DNA of 64,000 bases from Flavobacterium chilense (GTDB lineage: Bacteria; Bacteroidota; Bacteroidia; Flavobacteriales; Flavobacteriaceae), in assembly GCF_001602525.1 (NCBI RefSeq), contig NZ_LSYT01000012.1:82026-146025 (forward strand). Direction: 5' to 3'. Positions 26,139 to 34,741 of the stretch are shown here, in pieces. The position numbers were made by a program, and so were the translations under genes. The notes beneath the pieces were generated by a model. That model was not told the DNA's origin. It saw nothing but the letters and a program-made list of their open reading frames with translations, and ran no database searches. Every line of letters starts with the position of its first letter. The stretch's first letter is position 1.

Positions 26139-26870
26139 TTATAAAGTGTTTAAATTAACAGAACCAAAAAAGGAGGTGGGCGTAAATTGGTCTAATTGTT
26201 CTTTTTGATAATCGTTTGCTTGATTTTGAAATCTTTGTATTAACTGTGAAACACCAAAAGAAGGTAACTTATAAGTGGGACCACGTAGCGCAATCCCAAA
26301 ATAGAGAGTCTGGTTTAAGCAGTATTTTTGCAGATATTCTAAAGGAATCTGAATTTCGGCTGTAAAAATATTTGGGTTTGGAGGTGTGGCTTTTTGATCT
26401 ATAATATGGTTGTTAATAACTAGATACTCAATATCTGTAATGTTCCATTCTAATAAAATACCTGTTTCATTGTAAGTGGCTAACTTTTGCTCTTTAGTAT
26501 TATTGAGATTTTTTACAGTAAAAAAATCACGACTGTATTTTTGATATTTTTGAGTTACAGGATCTTTAAAGTTATAGGCAAAAAACAATTGTAAACCTGT
26601 TGTATCGGCTTTTTTTTCTCCGAAGAAGATTTGTACCCCACCACCATGAAATTTAAAAGGATACTTGTTTTTTAATATCGCCAGATACAAAAACTGGTTG
26701 TCTTTTTTAAAAGCATAATACAGGTTGTTTTCATTGTCATATTGCATATTTTTAGAGTCTCCCCATTCGTTCAGATTGCCATCTACAACAACCTGAGCCT
26801 TTGTTGTAATTGGGAGGGAAAGAATAATGACAAAACTTAAGAACAGGATAAAATGGTTGTGGGATTTCAT
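26139..26870 (-). CDS. Secreted CBM9/DOMON-like protein, paralog 2
   Basis: 243 residues, signal peptide to about 25 (TKAQ). The mature domain starts VVVDGNLNEWGDSKNMQYDNENNLYYAFKKDNQFLYLAIL, the strand pattern of CBM9-like domains that begin with xxDGxxxEW, and continues GGGVQIFFGEKKADTT. About 60 percent or more of positions match the upstream gene by eye, so this is a tandem duplicate. CBM9-like domains bind sugars or sit in extracellular electron or carbohydrate proteins; no catalytic part is present. Confidence 0.7.
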   Translation of the reverse strand: MKSHNHFILFLSFVIILSLPITTKAQVVVDGNLNEWGDSKNMQYDNENNLYYAFKKDNQFLYLAILKNKYPFKFHGGGVQIFFGEKKADTTGLQLFFAYNFKDPVTQKYQKYSRDFFTVKNLNNTKEQKLATYNETGILLEWNITDIEYLVINNHIIDQKATPPNPNIFTAEIQIPLEYLQKYCLNQTLYFGIALRGPTYKLPSFGVSQLIQRFQNQANDYQKEQLDQFTPTSFFGSVNLNTL

Positions 26871-26913
26871 ATTTTAAGAGATTTGTGATAATAGTTTTTT
26901 TGTAAGTTATAAA

Positions 26914-27654
26914 TTAACTTTTAGCGCAATTTTTTAAATCAACAGTTCCAAAAAAGGATGTTGGTGTAAATTCATCTAGTCGCTCTTTTTGAAAATCATT
27001 TTTAGGATTTTGATAGGTTTGTAATAGTTGAGAGATCGTAAAAGCAGGAAGTTTATAACCGGAACAACGACATGCAATGCCAAAATGAAGGGTTTGGTTT
27101 AGGGAGTATTTTTGCAGATATTGAAGTGGAATCTGAATTTCGGCAGTAAAAACATTAGGATTAGGAGGTGTGGCTCTATCGTCTATTGTTTCATTAACAA
27201 TAACTTTGTACCGAATATCCGTAACTTTCCATTCTATCAAAATCCCTGTTTCGTTGTAAGTTGTCAAATTTTGACTAGCAATATTGTTAAGGTTTTTTAC
27301 TGTAAAAAAATCATGACTGTATAATTTATTTTTTTGACTTACAGGGTCTTTAAAATTATTTGCAAATAAAAGTTGTAGACCTGTTGTATCAGCTTTTTTT
27401 TCAGCAAAAAAAATCTGTACACCAGCAATATGAAATTTAAAAGGATATTTATTTTTTAGTATAGCTAAATATAAAAACTGATTGTCTTTTTTGAAAGAAT
27501 AGTAGAGATTGTTTTCGTTGTCATATCGCATGTTTTTGGTGTCTCCCCATTCCTTAAGATCCCCATCGACAATAATCTGGGCTTTGAGTGGAATTGAAAA
27601 CAACAGAAAAGTGGTAAGAACAAATACTGTTATGTGGTAGTTATATAGATTCAT
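26914..27654 (-). CDS. Secreted CBM9/DOMON-like protein, paralog 1
   Basis: 246 residues, signal peptide to about 25 (LKAQ). Same architecture as the following gene: IIVDGDLKEWGDTKNMRYDNENNLYYSFKKDNQFLYLAIL, then AGVQIFFAEKKADTTGLQLLF. It differs by a CRCSGYK segment where the paralog has RGPTYK. The two genes lie 43 bases apart, in one run between a thioredoxin-like lipoprotein and the CBM14-like gene, suggesting a small surface or secreted binding set. Confidence 0.7.
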   Translation of the reverse strand: MNLYNYHITVFVLTTFLLFSIPLKAQIIVDGDLKEWGDTKNMRYDNENNLYYSFKKDNQFLYLAILKNKYPFKFHIAGVQIFFAEKKADTTGLQLLFANNFKDPVSQKNKLYSHDFFTVKNLNNIASQNLTTYNETGILIEWKVTDIRYKVIVNETIDDRATPPNPNVFTAEIQIPLQYLQKYSLNQTLHFGIACRCSGYKLPAFTISQLLQTYQNPKNDFQKERLDEFTPTSFFGTVDLKNCAKS

Positions 27655-27700
27655 TTTTTTATAAGATTAAAATCATTAATGGTTTTACGATGTAATTTTA

Positions 27701-28414
27701 TTATAAATCGTTAATCAATTTTTGATGTATGTCATAGAATTGATTAGAGGTTTTTAGGCTTTTCTGTAACAGTTCTTTGATATAGGTAACTCTTTCAGGA
27801 TGAATTTTTTCGTATTTGTAGAAATATGCTTCCAGAAGTGCACCCATAAATTCAGGTTTTTGATGATTTATTTTTGAGATCTCATTAAAAAGTGGTTTAG
27901 GTATGGCATGATCTTCTATCAAAGCCACATATCCCTTTAAGAGAGTTGATTGTTTTTTCAAATCATTTGAATTGGAGGTTTTATCTGGATTTTTTAATGT
28001 ATTCAAGAAGTCAGTAAATGAATACAAATCGGCACCTTTATGTATGCCTTTTATGTTATTGTTTTTATCAATATACAGAACCGTAGGAAAAGCATAACTA
28101 TTTGATATATGGAATAGCCACATATTTTGATTGTTAAAGTCATTAATGCTAATTTGATAAACATGAGTGCCATCTGGTAACTTAGGAAGAATTACCGAAT
28201 CAAAGTTTTTATGCACATAGTTGTAGAAAATTTTGCATGCACCACATTGATCATTTTTGATTAATAATAAAGTAGGTTTATTAGAATTGTCCTGGTGAAG
28301 TATTGTACTAATAGAAGAATCATTCTTAAGTGTTATAATAGTGCTTTTTTTATGACAGGAGCAGACAGTGATATAAATAAAAAACAGGAAGGTTAAAGGC
28401 AGATATTTTTTCAT
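27701..28414 (-). CDS. Thioredoxin-fold lipoprotein
   Basis: 237 residues. Signal peptide with a lipobox at CSC (Cys20). The thioredoxin fold has a CGAC active site (Cys57, Cys60) and the cis-Pro loop AFPTVLYID. The last third (from about 150) is helical and unassigned. An envelope disulfide or thiol enzyme; its place directly before secreted proteins with disulfide-type cysteines suggests it may act on them, which is inference. Starts 123 bases after the response regulator gene ends. Confidence 0.82.
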   Translation of the reverse strand: MKKYLPLTFLFFIYITVCSCHKKSTIITLKNDSSISTILHQDNSNKPTLLLIKNDQCGACKIFYNYVHKNFDSVILPKLPDGTHVYQISINDFNNQNMWLFHISNSYAFPTVLYIDKNNNIKGIHKGADLYSFTDFLNTLKNPDKTSNSNDLKKQSTLLKGYVALIEDHAIPKPLFNEISKINHQKPEFMGALLEAYFYKYEKIHPERVTYIKELLQKSLKTSNQFYDIHQKLINDL

Positions 28415-28493
28415 AATTAAATTTCAGCAAGAATATTAGAAATAGGTAATATTGAATATTCTTACAAATTTAAACTATTAGAAAATAAGAGAG

Positions 28494-28510
28494 CTACGGT
28501 TAAACCGTAG
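28494..28510. promoter_or_regulatory. Palindrome between response regulator and thioredoxin-like lipoprotein genes
   Basis: CTACGGTT-A-AACCGTAG, perfect 8-bp arms with one centre base. No T run follows, so it looks more like a regulator binding site than a terminator. A related ACGG/CCGT palindrome follows the other LuxR-type regulator gene at 52624-52639. Confidence 0.4.
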
Positions 28511-28537
28511 AAATTAACTTGTTAATTTATTGGAGAT

Positions 28538-29179
28538 TTATATCAGTCCATTGATTCGTGCTTTTTTTAATAAGGTTTCGTTAGTGTCTGCATCAAGTAA
28601 TGTTTTAATTCTATTTTTTCTCTTTTCTATAGCGCTGAGGGATAAAGGAATTATTCTTGTTAGATTTTTGGTTCTGATACCTAACGCAAGGTTTTGCAAA
28701 ATTTTTAAATCTAATTCATCAAGAGGAAGTTCTGGGTTTATTATTTTAGATTTTAACTTTAATACTGTTGTACTATAGAATTTTTGATACGTTAAAACAG
28801 TGCTCAGTGAATTTAGTACTATATTTTTTTTAATGTCTCTTTTAATTAAAATGGCATCATAGGAACATTTTAAAACATTCGATAATAACGATTTATTTTC
28901 AGACATTGTTAAGATGATTTTTAAAGCTGGAAATTTTTTTTTGATCGTATCACATAAAAAATCTATTGAATTACTAAATGTCTTCTCTGAGGTAGCTAAT
29001 TCTAAATCAATAAATATCGCATGAAAGCATTTTGATTTTAATTTATCTATTACCAGATCATAGAAATCGCAAATGTCTATATGCACAAAATTTGAATATT
29101 TTTTTTGCAGAATTTTTTTATACGCTGAGATAATAATTGGATGATTATCTACAATTAATATGTTAAGTTTTTTTTTCAA
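28538..29179 (-). CDS. Orphan response-regulator-like protein with LuxR-type HTH
   Basis: 213 residues from a TTG at 29179, chosen because the receiver begins right there (KKKLNILIVDNHPIIISAY). An ATG at 29293 would add 38 hydrophobic residues not expected of a receiver. The receiver keeps the acidic VDN pair and a phospho-Asp in HAIFIDLE, and Lys in ILIKRD. The C-terminal HTH (LPLDELDLKILQNLALGIRTKNLTRIIPLSLSAIEKRKNRIKTLL) is LuxR-like but diverged. No kinase gene is adjacent; it resembles in plan the regulator at 52.7 kb. Confidence 0.72.
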   Translation of the reverse strand: MKKKLNILIVDNHPIIISAYKKILQKKYSNFVHIDICDFYDLVIDKLKSKCFHAIFIDLELATSEKTFSNSIDFLCDTIKKKFPALKIILTMSENKSLLSNVLKCSYDAILIKRDIKKNIVLNSLSTVLTYQKFYSTTVLKLKSKIINPELPLDELDLKILQNLALGIRTKNLTRIIPLSLSAIEKRKNRIKTLLDADTNETLLKKARINGLI

Positions 29180-29504
29180 TACTAATATTAGATTTTGGTT
29201 AATAAAAAATAAAATGAAGCTCTCTTTTTTATGTATAATTAGTATGTGTAAAAAAAGACTCATATCCCCTAGTCTAAAAGCTTTTTTTAGCATATTTTTT
29301 TTGGGATATTCTGAATATTAAATCTGTAGATCTAAAAATGGTGTTTGAATATTTTAAGTTTTATAATTTCAAAAGAAAATTTATTAAAGTATTCTTAACT
29401 TAGCGTGAAATCTTGTGTTTTAATTAATGAAATTTTTTAATTAAAAATATGATACTATCTCAAGTTTGATTTTCTGTTATTCATAATAAATAATTTAAGA
29501 TAAT
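29180..29504. other. AT-rich divergent spacer
   Basis: About 325 bases between the orphan regulator (-) and serine hydrolase (+). Apart from the possible N-terminal extension of the regulator up to 29293, I see no ORF, hairpin or clear promoter box. Confidence 0.5.
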
Positions 29505-30827
29505 ATGAAACAAGTCTATTTTTACTCTTCTTTATTATTTTTCGGCTTAATCTTTCTGTGGAGTAATTACTCAAATGCTCAGGAAAAAGCAAAATATTTA
29601 GATGCGGTACAAAGCGATCCTGTAAAAATGGGCTGGATGATTGGTTCTCCGCCACCTGCTGATCGTATTCTTCGCTTTGATGATGGAAGTTTTTTTCAGT
29701 TTCCGGCACTTCGATGGAGTGTTGCGCACATGCGCCAGTTTATGCCTACTATAAATGTCTCTCGTGGTCTTGGAAATTCAATTCCGCTAGCTGTAAAAGA
29801 AGACAAGGCTATTGATAAAATTAAGTTTGTGCCACTGGGAGAAACTAAAGCAATTACCTGGGAAGAATCTTTACAAAAAGTATATGCAGATGGAGTTGTT
29901 ATTATGCATCATGGAAAAATTGTGTACGAAAAGTATTTTGGAGCTTTAACGCCAGACGGACAACATGCCGCAATGTCTGTAACAAAATCTTTTACAGGAA
30001 CTCTTGGTATTGTATTGGCTAAAGAAGGATTAATAGATACAACAAAAACAGTTTCATATTATATTCCGGAACTTAAAAATGCTGCATTTGGAGACGCAAC
30101 TGTAAGACAGGTTATGGATATGACAACTGCTTTACAGTTTAGTGAAGATTATGCTGATCCTAATGCCGAAATATGGAAGTTTTCTGCTGCGGGTAATCCG
30201 TTGCCAAAACCCAAAGATTATGTTGGTCCAAAAACATATTACGAGTATTTGCCAACGGTTCAGAAAAAAGGAATTCATGGGGAAAGTTTTGGTTATAAAA
30301 CCGTTAATTCAGATGTTTTAGGATGGATTATTGCCAGAGTTACCAGAAAAACCATTGCTGAAGTTTTGTCTGAAAAAATATGGAAAAAAATAGGAGCAGA
30401 GCAAGATGGTTATATTTCGGTCGATGCTATAGGAACGCCTTTTGCCGGCGGAGGTTTTAATCTTGGCTTGCGTGATCTGGCACGTTTTGGACAGTTGATT
30501 TTAAATAATGGCAGAGTGGGAGATGAGCAAATAATTCCTAAGTCGGCTATTGATGATATTAAAAAAGGAGGAAATAAAAAAGCATTTGAAAAAGCAGGTT
30601 ATGCACTTTTGAAAGGCTGGAGTTATCGAAACATGTGGTGGATAACTCATAACGAGCATGGCGCTTTTTGTGCACGTGGTGTTCATGGACAAGTTGTTTA
30701 CATAGATCCTAAAGCAGATATGGTTATTGCCCGTTTTGCGTCTAACCCTGTTGCGGGTAATTCGGCAAACGATCCTTATTCGTTGCCTGCATATGATGCT
30801 GTTGCAAAATATCTATTGGCACATTAG
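29505..30827 (+). CDS. Secreted serine hydrolase (beta-lactamase / penicillin-binding-protein fold, class C type)
   Basis: 440 residues, signal peptide to about 25 (SNA-QE). The nucleophile motif is Ser158-Val-Thr-Lys161 in AAMSVTKSFTG, followed by a YKTVNSDVLGWII segment at the second motif and HGQVVYIDPKADMVIARF near the third. It resembles 6-aminohexanoate-dimer hydrolases and esterases of this fold more than true beta-lactamases. Periplasmic; natural substrate unknown. Followed 118 bases later by an unrelated membrane protein operon. Confidence 0.88.
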   Translation: MKQVYFYSSLLFFGLIFLWSNYSNAQEKAKYLDAVQSDPVKMGWMIGSPPPADRILRFDDGSFFQFPALRWSVAHMRQFMPTINVSRGLGNSIPLAVKEDKAIDKIKFVPLGETKAITWEESLQKVYADGVVIMHHGKIVYEKYFGALTPDGQHAAMSVTKSFTGTLGIVLAKEGLIDTTKTVSYYIPELKNAAFGDATVRQVMDMTTALQFSEDYADPNAEIWKFSAAGNPLPKPKDYVGPKTYYEYLPTVQKKGIHGESFGYKTVNSDVLGWIIARVTRKTIAEVLSEKIWKKIGAEQDGYISVDAIGTPFAGGGFNLGLRDLARFGQLILNNGRVGDEQIIPKSAIDDIKKGGNKKAFEKAGYALLKGWSYRNMWWITHNEHGAFCARGVHGQVVYIDPKADMVIARFASNPVAGNSANDPYSLPAYDAVAKYLLAH

Positions 30828-30945
30828 GTGGTTTTTGAAATTCAACCTATTCAGGAACTTTTATTTTTTTACAGCTTGAGAAAAAGATAATATTTTCTGA
30901 GATTAAAACGTTTTTTAATTAGTAACCCCAAATTATTAAAAAGGA

Positions 30946-31932
30946 ATGAAAAAAAATTTTGTTATTACTTTCTGGACGATTTACATGTTCTTTTTTGCAA
31001 TTCCTTTTCCTATGTTTATGTATTACGCTATTAGCAGCGAATTTGATGTAAACGATCTAAAGTATAAAAATCCCTGGCTGGCATTAAGTATTGTTTTGGT
31101 GTCTATTGTTTTTTGGCTAATTCTTTTAACTGGTTATTTAAAAAAATGGATTTTAAATATTTTTATAACAAAGAGAAACCTTGAACAAATAAAGATAAAA
31201 GGAATACCAAGGGAAGCAAAAATTTTAAATGCTGTAAAAATTTCTAACCCCAAAGCACAATTCAATACTTATGAACTTGAATTGGAGTTTGCAAATCTGG
31301 CTGATTCTGTAATTACTCATAAAACAACTATTACAGATGTTAAACCTCATGAGCGCCGTTTTGAGGCTGGAAAAAAAATAAAACTTATTCTTAACAGGAA
31401 TATGAAAGAGGCTCCTTATCTTGTTGTTGCAACTACAAATGCGAGGATAAATATAATGACTCTTTTTTTAAGGATTTTTGCCTGGCTTGTTCTTGTTGTT
31501 GCTGTAATTGGGTATTATTTATATTCGTATCAAACCGAAAGTCATGGAATGGGGTGGCGTTTTATGAGTTTTGGGCATCCGTTAATAGTATGTCCGCTTG
31601 TGTTGTTGTTTTATCGATATTTTTTAAGATTTATTTTCAGAAAATTTACAGGATTAAGTGATAATTCGATTTTGATTAAATTTAAAGGAATAAAAACCTG
31701 GGCAAAACTAATTAAAGCAACCCAGACCGGAACCTATATTAATGAACAGCCTGAGATTCGTTTTGAACTCGAATACACTGACAATAAACATCAGGTGCAT
31801 CGTAATAGCCTGAAAAAAGTGGTTGGACTTCTTGAATTGGATCTTACCAAACAAGAACAAATAGAGATTTTTTATTTACCCGAAAATCCAAATCAAATCG
31901 TCTTTGCCAGTGATTTAAAAAATATACACTAG
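30946..31932 (+). CDS. Membrane protein with two DUF3592-like domains
   Basis: 328 residues with two N-terminal helices, one pair of central helices (about 170-230) and two soluble parts that look like copies of each other: IKIKGIPREAKILNAVKIS...ELELEF...IKLILNRN...YLVVA at about 84-162 and IKFKGIKTWAKLIKATQTG...RFELEY...IEIFYLPENPNQIVFA at about 245-325. This 2TM-domain-2TM-domain plan indicates internal duplication. No function known. The next gene starts two bases after its stop. Confidence 0.72.
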   Translation: MKKNFVITFWTIYMFFFAIPFPMFMYYAISSEFDVNDLKYKNPWLALSIVLVSIVFWLILLTGYLKKWILNIFITKRNLEQIKIKGIPREAKILNAVKISNPKAQFNTYELELEFANLADSVITHKTTITDVKPHERRFEAGKKIKLILNRNMKEAPYLVVATTNARINIMTLFLRIFAWLVLVVAVIGYYLYSYQTESHGMGWRFMSFGHPLIVCPLVLLFYRYFLRFIFRKFTGLSDNSILIKFKGIKTWAKLIKATQTGTYINEQPEIRFELEYTDNKHQVHRNSLKKVVGLLELDLTKQEQIEIFYLPENPNQIVFASDLKNIH

Positions 31933-31934
31933 TC

Positions 31935-32633
31935 ATGAAAAAAACAATTATAATGTTGATCTGCAGTTCGCTTTTTTTAAGTTGTGAGCAGGTTTCTAAA
32001 AGTATCAACGAGACTTTTAAAGCTAATGATACAGTGGTGAGTCAGGAAACACAAAAGTCTAATCCTGAAATTGAGGTAAATACTCAGGGTGATGTTCAGC
32101 AAATCGTGAAAACAGTGCTTGAGACACACTCTGTAGCTCATACGCATACTGAAGGTAAAAGTGTCGATCTTCTAACCGATACTGCTACATTAGAAAAAGC
32201 AGAAGAAGCTTTGAGGAAATTACCGCAATATGCCGGAAAAGAGATTTTTATTTACTCAACATTATATTTTTATAATGACGGACTTATCAATGTTATGCTT
32301 CAGCATCCTGAAAATCCTAAATATGTTGATATATACGATTATAAAGATGGAAAATGGTCTGAGCCAAAACCTCTTCAACTATCCGTTAGAGATAATGTTC
32401 AAAAACGTTTAGTGCCACTCAATACAATCAAATTTGTGAATGTTGCCAAAGTCGCTGCTATTTACAATAAGAAAGCAGAAGGAGTAGAAGGCGCAAAACC
32501 TCTTACAAGTGCTTATGTTTCTATTTGGGATAATAAGATGCGTTGGTATCCATCCAATATTAATGGAAGCAGAGAAAGATATTCCATAGAATTTAATGAT
32601 GATGGAACTTTGAAGTCATTTAAACAGGATTAG
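31935..32633 (+). CDS. Lipoprotein of unknown function
   Basis: 232 residues. Signal peptide with lipobox LFLSC (Cys17), a linker, and an alpha/beta domain with no family I recognise (KAEEALRKLPQYAGKEIFIYSTLYFYNDGLINVMLQHPENPKYVDIYDYKDGKWSEPKP). The FYNDGLINVMLQHPENP and WYPSNINGSRERYSIEF parts suggest a PepSY- or DUF-like beta layer. In an operon with the upstream membrane protein. Confidence 0.75.
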   Translation: MKKTIIMLICSSLFLSCEQVSKSINETFKANDTVVSQETQKSNPEIEVNTQGDVQQIVKTVLETHSVAHTHTEGKSVDLLTDTATLEKAEEALRKLPQYAGKEIFIYSTLYFYNDGLINVMLQHPENPKYVDIYDYKDGKWSEPKPLQLSVRDNVQKRLVPLNTIKFVNVAKVAAIYNKKAEGVEGAKPLTSAYVSIWDNKMRWYPSNINGSRERYSIEFNDDGTLKSFKQD

Positions 32634-32674
32634 GGTTTCTGGTGAAATTGAAATTGGCTTTGAAAATATTCTGG

Positions 32675-33139
32675 TCAGTCCAGTTTTAATTTGAAACCTT
32701 CATGACTGGCTTTGAAACCAAGTTTTTCATAGAATTTAATGGCTTTTAGTCTTCTTTTGTCAGATGTTAGCTGAATGATTTGACAACCTTTTTCTTTTGC
32801 TCTGTTAATGGCATAATTTAAAGCCTGAGTGCCTATTCCCTGACCTCGATAATCAGAATGTGTTCTTACAGCTTCTACTTGTGCTCTTAAGTTTCCTTCA
32901 AAATTTAGATATTGGATAAAGGTTAACTGAAAAGTGGCTACTTTGTTTCCGTTCATTTCACCAACCGTAAGCTCCTGGTTTGGATCTTCCTGGATTTTTT
33001 TAAACGCATTAAGGTATTTATCAAAAGCCTGAATACTTTTATTTTCTCTGACAGATCCATAAGTATCATCTGCCAGCATGTTTATAATTTCAGGTAAATC
33101 TTCAATTGTTGCAAGTCGGAATGTAATATTGGTACTCAT
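32675..33139 (-). CDS. GNAT family N-acetyltransferase
   Basis: 154 residues of a single GNAT domain: the acetyl-CoA loop RGQGIGTQALNYAINRAKEKG (motif A) and the motif B segment LTSDKRRLKAIKFYEKLGF. Cytoplasmic; acceptor unknown. Monocistronic, convergent with the lipoprotein gene. Confidence 0.92.
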   Translation of the reverse strand: MSTNITFRLATIEDLPEIINMLADDTYGSVRENKSIQAFDKYLNAFKKIQEDPNQELTVGEMNGNKVATFQLTFIQYLNFEGNLRAQVEAVRTHSDYRGQGIGTQALNYAINRAKEKGCQIIQLTSDKRRLKAIKFYEKLGFKASHEGFKLKLD

Positions 33140-33280
33140 ATCTAAAATGGTTTATTCTGATAAAGTAAATATAAAGTGTTTTTGCGATTAAACCTCGTAA
33201 TCTTAAAGGCGAAATAGCGTGTTTTTTTGGATGTCAATGAAAAAATAAAAATACTAAATAAAGTAGAGAAGATGAGAAAC

Positions 33281-33318
33281 AAAAAAAGCAAAACACATCA
33301 AAATGTATTTTGCCTTTT
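33281..33318 (-). terminator. Terminator of the tRNA cluster
   Basis: Minus-strand hairpin AAAGGCAAAATACAT / ATGTGTTTTGCTTT with a short loop and a T7 tail, directly after the tRNA-Arg gene. Confidence 0.7.
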
Positions 33319-33319
33319 G

Positions 33320-33393
<74 letters not shown>

Positions 33394-33437
33394 ATTCTTT
33401 ATAAAACAAAGTCCATTCGACAGAATGGTTTGTTATG

Positions 33438-33520
33438 TGACCATGGAGGGATTTGAACCCTCACGCCCTTTCAGGCACCACCCCCTCAAGATGGCGAGTC
33501 TACCGTTTCTCCACATGGCC
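33438..33520 (-). tRNA. tRNA-Leu (anticodon GAG), copy 1
   Basis: 83 nt with the long class II variable arm. Anticodon stem CCATC/GGTGG with loop TTGAGGG gives GAG; T-arm GGTTCAAATCC. Nearly identical to the copy at 33782, differing in the variable arm. Confidence 0.95.
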
Positions 33521-33561
33521 TAAAATAAAAAAGGCCAAGTAAATTAATACCCGACCTTTTG

Positions 33562-33634
33562 TGACCCGACTGGGGCTCGAACCCAGGACCCCATCATTAA
33601 AAGTGATGTGCTCTACCGACTGAGCTATCGAGTC
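33562..33634 (-). tRNA. tRNA-Lys (anticodon TTT), copy 1
   Basis: 73 nt. Acceptor GACTCGA with TCGGGTC, anticodon stem CATCA/TGATG with loop CTTTTAA, T-arm GGTTCGAGCC. It has its own promoter upstream (33651-33687). Confidence 0.97.
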
Positions 33635-33650
33635 ATTGCATTTCCTGAAC

Positions 33651-33687
33651 GCGGGTGCAAATATAAGAAGTTATTTTTGATATAACA
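33651..33687 (-). promoter_or_regulatory. Stable-RNA promoter for tRNA-Lys copy 1 and downstream tRNAs
   Basis: Minus strand: TTG, 20-base spacer, TATATTTG (33658-33665) followed at once by CACCCGC. The same downstream GCACCCGC sequence occurs at the other tRNA promoter and at the presumed rRNA promoter. Confidence 0.75.
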
Positions 33688-33740
33688 ATACCTTTTCTTA
33701 AGTAAAATTTAATAAATATTTAAAGTAGTGAGTACCAGTA

Positions 33741-33780
33741 AAAAAAAGGTAAAATACATTTGATGTATTTTACCTTTTTT
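33741..33780 (-). terminator. Terminator inside the tRNA cluster
   Basis: Long perfect stem AAAAAAGGTAAAATACAT / ATGTATTTTACCTTTTTT with a three-base loop. It separates the promoter-distal trio (Lys, Lys, Leu) from the rest, consistent with two transcription units. Confidence 0.85.
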
Positions 33781-33781
33781 G

Positions 33782-33864
33782 TGACCATGGAGGGATTTGA
33801 ACCCTCACGCCCTTTCGAGCACCACCCCCTCAAGATGGCGAGTCTACCGTTTCTCCACATGGCC
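33782..33864 (-). tRNA. tRNA-Leu (anticodon GAG), copy 2
   Basis: 83 nt, same body as copy 1; the variable arm differs by a few bases (CGAG versus CAGG on the plus strand). The spacer to the neighbouring Lys gene is also duplicated. Confidence 0.95.
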
Positions 33865-33909
33865 TAAAATAAAAAAAAAGGTCAAGTAAATTAATACTCG
33901 ACCTTTTTG

Positions 33910-33982
33910 TGACCCGACTGGGGCTCGAACCCAGGACCCCATCATTAAAAGTGATGTGCTCTACCGACTGAGCTATCGAGTC
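33910..33982 (-). tRNA. tRNA-Lys (anticodon TTT), copy 2
   Basis: 73 nt, identical to the other two tRNA-Lys copies by eye. Confidence 0.97.
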
Positions 33983-34022
33983 ATTGCTATCAAGAAAAGT
34001 ATTTGTTAAATCACAAAATTTG

Positions 34023-34095
34023 TGACCCGACTGGGGCTCGAACCCAGGACCCCATCATTAAAAGTGATGTGCTCTACCGACTGAGCTATCGAGTC
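34023..34095 (-). tRNA. tRNA-Lys (anticodon TTT), copy 3
   Basis: 73 nt, first gene of the promoter-distal unit on the minus strand, identical by eye to copies 1 and 2. Confidence 0.97.
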
Positions 34096-34111
34096 ATATT
34101 CTTTCCTTGAA

Positions 34112-34151
34112 TGCGGGTGCAAATATAAGGAGTTTTTTTTATTATTTCCAA
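34112..34151 (-). promoter_or_regulatory. Stable-RNA promoter of the tRNA-Lys-Lys-Leu unit
   Basis: Minus strand: TTG, 21-base spacer, TATATTTG (34120-34127), then CACCCGCATTCA. Same arrangement as the promoter at 33651-33687. Confidence 0.75.
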
Positions 34152-34222
34152 GCTTATTTATTATAAATTTGTCTTTTTTTAATCAAAATTTACAACGCCT
34201 TAGTTTATAGGTTATTATTAAA

Positions 34223-34741
34223 ATGAAAAATATAATATTATTAGGATATATGGGCTGCGGAAAGTCAACAATTGCCCAAAACTTATCAAAAATTACAGAA
34301 ATTCCGTTTTTGGATTTAGACAAATGCATCGAAAAAAAGGCAAATTTATCGATAAATGAGATTTTTGAACAACATGGAGAGATCTATTTTAGGAAATTAG
34401 AACACGAAATGTTTGTAGAATTACTTCAATCTTCAGAAAAAAACATCATAGGATTAGGTGGAGGAACACCTTGTTATGCCAATAATCATGAATTATTAAA
34501 GCGAGATGATGTTGTTTCTATATATTTAAAAGCGTCAATCGAAACTTTATTCAGCAGATTAGTTCATAATAAGAGTAAGCGCCCTTTAATTGCGAATATG
34601 AATGAAGAGGAGATGAAAGAGTTTATCGCAAAACATTTATTCGACAGAAGTTTTTATTATAACCATGCGCAACATAAAGTGTCAGTCGATAATAAAACTG
34701 TCGAAGAAACGGTTCAGGATATTTTAGAGATTCTAGCTTAA
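34223..34741 (+). CDS. aroK: Shikimate kinase
   Basis: 172 residues. P-loop GYMGCGKST at 8-16, shikimate-binding LDLDKCIEKKA with the DxD pair, the FRKLEHE segment, the IGLGGGTPCY glycine loop and the SKRPL lid. Phosphorylates shikimate in the aromatic amino acid pathway; cytoplasmic. The last nine bases overlap the 3' end of the convergent phosphoribosyltransferase gene. Confidence 0.96.
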   Translation: MKNIILLGYMGCGKSTIAQNLSKITEIPFLDLDKCIEKKANLSINEIFEQHGEIYFRKLEHEMFVELLQSSEKNIIGLGGGTPCYANNHELLKRDDVVSIYLKASIETLFSRLVHNKSKRPLIANMNEEEMKEFIAKHLFDRSFYYNHAQHKVSVDNKTVEETVQDILEILA

